Shown here piece after piece: positions 29,101 through 30,675 of a stretch of DNA of 30,675 bases. The notes under the pieces were generated by a model. It saw only the letters and a program-made list of their open reading frames with translations, searched no databases and was not told the DNA's origin. The stretch is from Perkinsus chesapeaki (lineage: Eukaryota > Perkinsozoa > Perkinsida > Perkinsidae), in contig JAAPAO010000370.1 in NCBI GenBank assembly GCA_013115145.1, forward strand, positions 1 through 30,675, given 5' to 3'. Each line of letters starts with the position of its first letter. Position 1 is the first letter of the stretch. The position numbers and the translations under genes were made by a program.

Positions 29101-30096
29101 TCTTTGCGGCAGCCCTGACGGAAATATTCTCATGGTAAGCTTCAGTTTATTACCTATTACTTTTCTAGTGGAGCTTGCGGCAATTCCTCGACCATGGGTT
29201 CATTCTAAAGTTCACTTCTCTGCAAGTATTCGAGACCATTACATTGCGTGGGGGAAATGGTGCTGGGGCCCCCAGTGAGGGGTAATAGAATCTTTCCTAA
29301 TGTGGAGATGTACTGTAAATTTTGTCAAGAGCTGTGTTCCTTTTATCAAAAGAATACAGTGCGTGTCATCTAGAGATGCGCGCCAAAGGCGGGCAAATTT
29401 TTCGCCAGCCAGATTGAATTTCGTCTCGTTTCTTTCTCGGTCGAGTTCTACACGTACTGTACATCGAAGGGGTTCCTTCTGGAAATATTTATTGTCCCTC
29501 TGATCCGACTCCCAGAAGGGTTACTTATGGGAGTCTACTCCGGCGCTGTTGGTACGATAAATAAATTTTCCGAACCTTCCGGCCTAGACCCTTCCCTCCG
29601 GCCTATACCCTTCCCTCCGGCCTATACCCTTCCCTCCGGCCTATACCCTTCCTTCCGGCCTATACCCTTCCGATGGCGTCTTATGAAGAGATTCCTTTTT
29701 TGATTTTTGAAATGGCTTTCCCACAGCAAAATCACGTAACTGGGGATCGAACTTGCGATCATCCAACAGAATTCACTGACGATTCGCAAGCCTTGAGCTC
29801 TGTTCTCCCTTCTCAGAGCAGGCCTAGTATATAGCATGCTATGTGTTTGTCTTTTGCCAGGTTTTGGGCGGCTGGAGCGCGGAAGGCGATCCTTTGAACG
29901 ACGTTTGGTTGTCAACTGATGGAGGCAAACGATTCGAATGTAGGTGCGATTAGACGGAAATTAGGTATGAATATTTTCAGGTCGCGTGGAGCATGCCCCT
30001 TGGCAGCCAAGAGCAGACTTCGCCTGTGTGTTTTTGCCCTCCTATAATCGTGTGCTCGTCTATGGTGGTTACAGTGGTGGATGTAAGCCGGTATGA
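23140..30096 (+). CDS. Lipid-anchored kelch-like repeat protein, at least 12 exons (about 493 aa)
   Basis: Exons with consistent phases: 23140-23302, 24045-24162, 24470-24610, 25117-25366, 25814-25978, 26829-26923, 27248-27336, 27838-27923, 28386-28490, 29060-29134, 29861-29939, 29981-30096. The start MGACCSS has Gly2, Cys4/Cys5 and Ser6, the pattern for N-myristoylation plus palmitoylation. Exon 2 is charged (KWSEELFEEKMANRRQERE). Exon 3 repeats ATNRS three times. Exons 4-5 are Ser/Pro/Arg-rich and disordered. Exons 6-12 give kelch-like blades: DGRWSHIRESGF, GHGLLGLANGGLLLLGGRQ, SDDGGRTWTVIRERSEWCPR, NILMVLGGW, LNDVWLSTDGGKRFE and NRVLVYGGYSGG. Only two to three blades are present, fewer than a closed propeller needs. 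The last exon may instead splice at 30082 (T|gtaagc) to exons beyond the window. The exon 5/6 junction is least certain, and an exon may be missed in that 850-base intron. Confidence 0.7.
24470..24610 (+). repeat. Coding minisatellite (ATNRS repeat) in exon 3
   Basis: The exon carries three diverged units of about 42-54 bases, each containing a form of GACGCTACCAATCGTTC, GACGCCACGAATCGATC or GAAGCTACAAATCGATC. In the phase that joins both neighbours they read RGDATNRS, RGDATNRS and AGEATNRS. The other two phases hit stops or break the repeat. Confidence 0.7.
26964..27029. repeat. 17-19-bp tandem repeat (TTTCGGGTTTTCTACCAAT type)
   Basis: Four imperfect units follow each other in the intron between exons 6 and 7 of the kelch-like gene. 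They contain TTTTCGGGTTTT, which looks like an interrupted telomere-type repeat but is diverged and internal. Confidence 0.85.
28679..28727. repeat. Imperfect hairpin with 24-nt arms
   Basis: GGATCTTACGAATCATGATC at the left pairs with the reverse complement of the right end (GTCATGTTGCGTAAGATCC), with three or four mismatches and a short loop. It lies in the intron between exons 9 and 10 of the kelch-like gene. Confidence 0.85.
29579..29671. repeat. 19-bp tandem repeat, five copies
   Basis: CCGGCCTATACCCTTCCCT repeats with starts at 29579, 29598, 29617, 29636 and 29655. The first has AGA for ATA, and the fourth ends CCTT. The array lies in the intron between exons 10 and 11 of the kelch-like gene. 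Confidence 0.95.
29728..29770 (-). repeat. tRNA-like (box B) element, copy 2
   Basis: On the minus strand GATCGCAAGTTCGATCCCCAG is a B-box-like sequence followed by four T (complement of 29728-29731). It matches the element at 3464-3491 at 25 of 28 positions. It lies antisense in a kelch-gene intron. Confidence 0.45.
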
Positions 30097-30519
30097 ACGG
30101 CAATAGTTTGTCTTTAATGGGAATATTCAGGAGACCTTGCCACTTAGATGTTGCTTATAACATAATAGAAACAATAATACGTGAATAGTAACTGGCGCAA
30201 TTAATTATAGTTACTTAAATTACACTATCTTGCCTATTATGCCTACTTACCTGCCCTGGACGATAACTAAGCACGGCAATCCAAAGGGACTCTGTTCCGC
30301 GACCCCCTCCACGCATGTGAATGATTTAACGATTTATCGTGAGCTACCTACAAGTTCAACACGATCGAGGGCCCTGTTCTCCTTGTTGTAGTCGAGAATC
30401 TGAGGAAGATTCACTTTTGCATCTTGATTCGTAAAGGAAATGCGAGAGCTCCAAGTTGCTCACGAGGTTTTGAAATTCGCTTTATTCCAACTACTTTTAT
30501 AACTCGATATCGATTATTC
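30097..30519. other. Intergenic or intronic, no gene seen
   Basis: I see no coding exon or further kelch blade. If the kelch gene continues beyond 30082, this would be part of its next intron. Confidence 0.4.
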
Positions 30520-30675
30520 GGTGCCACACTAAGTGGGTAGCTCTTGTTAGCGTGTTAGTATATTCGATCAGTCGGTGCCACACTAAGTGGGTAGCTCTTG
30601 TTAGCGTGTTAGTATATTCGATAAGTCGGTGCCACACTAAGTGGGTAGCTCTTGTTAGCGTGTTAGTATATTCGA
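30520..30675. repeat. 54-bp satellite, at least three copies, running out of the window
   Basis: Units begin GGTGCCACACTAAGTGGGTA at 30520, 30574 and 30628, so the period is 54 bp. The only visible difference between complete units is GATCAGTC versus GATAAGTC at the boundary. The near identity suggests recent expansion or homogenisation. Confidence 0.97.

Noticed and set aside
1-30675. CRISPR array, bacterial operon or prophage content
   Set aside because: Spliced genes, a eukaryotic tRNA and eukaryote-specific proteins exclude a prokaryotic source. The tandem arrays have no spacer-repeat structure.

Overview
The window looks like nuclear DNA of an intron-rich unicellular eukaryote. The signs are a eukaryotic tRNA-Gln, an ESCRT-III gene in eight exons, a ubiquitin adaptor in eleven exons, many GT..AG introns with loose donors (GTAATA, GTACTA, GTGAGC), the standard stop codons, and long runs of short tandem and inverted repeats. 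An alveolate, most likely a perkinsozoan such as Perkinsus, fits the gene density and style; this is inference from general knowledge, not from a marker in the sequence. All spliced gene models were built by hand from domain recognition, splice sites and phase bookkeeping; exon lengths were checked against codon counts.

Layout. Bases 1-69 are a tRNA-Gln(CTG) cut by the window edge. From about 1.0 to 15.6 kb the genes lie on the minus strand, in this order of transcription: an Snf7/CHMP4 ESCRT-III subunit (15605-11974, 8 exons, 255 aa); a protein with two zinc-finger-like modules, two UBA domains, a coiled coil and a PUB domain (11541-5888, 11 exons, 440 aa); a coiled-coil protein (5135-4524, 203 aa); a small protein with a mitochondrial-type presequence (4421-3826, 2 exons, 149 aa); a doubtful secreted protein (3630-3094); and an unidentified multi-exon gene (about 2598-1012). 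A drug/metabolite-transporter-superfamily gene (15980-17089, intronless) diverges from Snf7 on the plus strand.

From 17.1 to 23.1 kb the DNA is poor in genes and rich in repeats. It holds a diverged direct duplication of about 220 bp, two long near-perfect hairpins side by side (19288-19397), many smaller palindromes, a 150-aa secreted protein (21364-20912), and a broken, inverted and rearranged copy of the same gene (22281-22566).

From 23.1 to 30.1 kb one plus-strand gene of at least 12 exons can be assembled. It encodes a lipid-anchored protein (start MGACCSS), a low-complexity region with a short internal repeat, and a C-terminal set of kelch-like blades. It ends shortly before a 54-bp satellite that runs out of the window. 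The 13.17-13.27 kb gap of N lies inside a 31-bp minisatellite in an Snf7 intron.

Two of the minus-strand genes belong to connected biology: ESCRT-III membrane scission and ubiquitin/p97 (Cdc48) handling. Nothing in the sequence shows that they are co-regulated beyond shared orientation.
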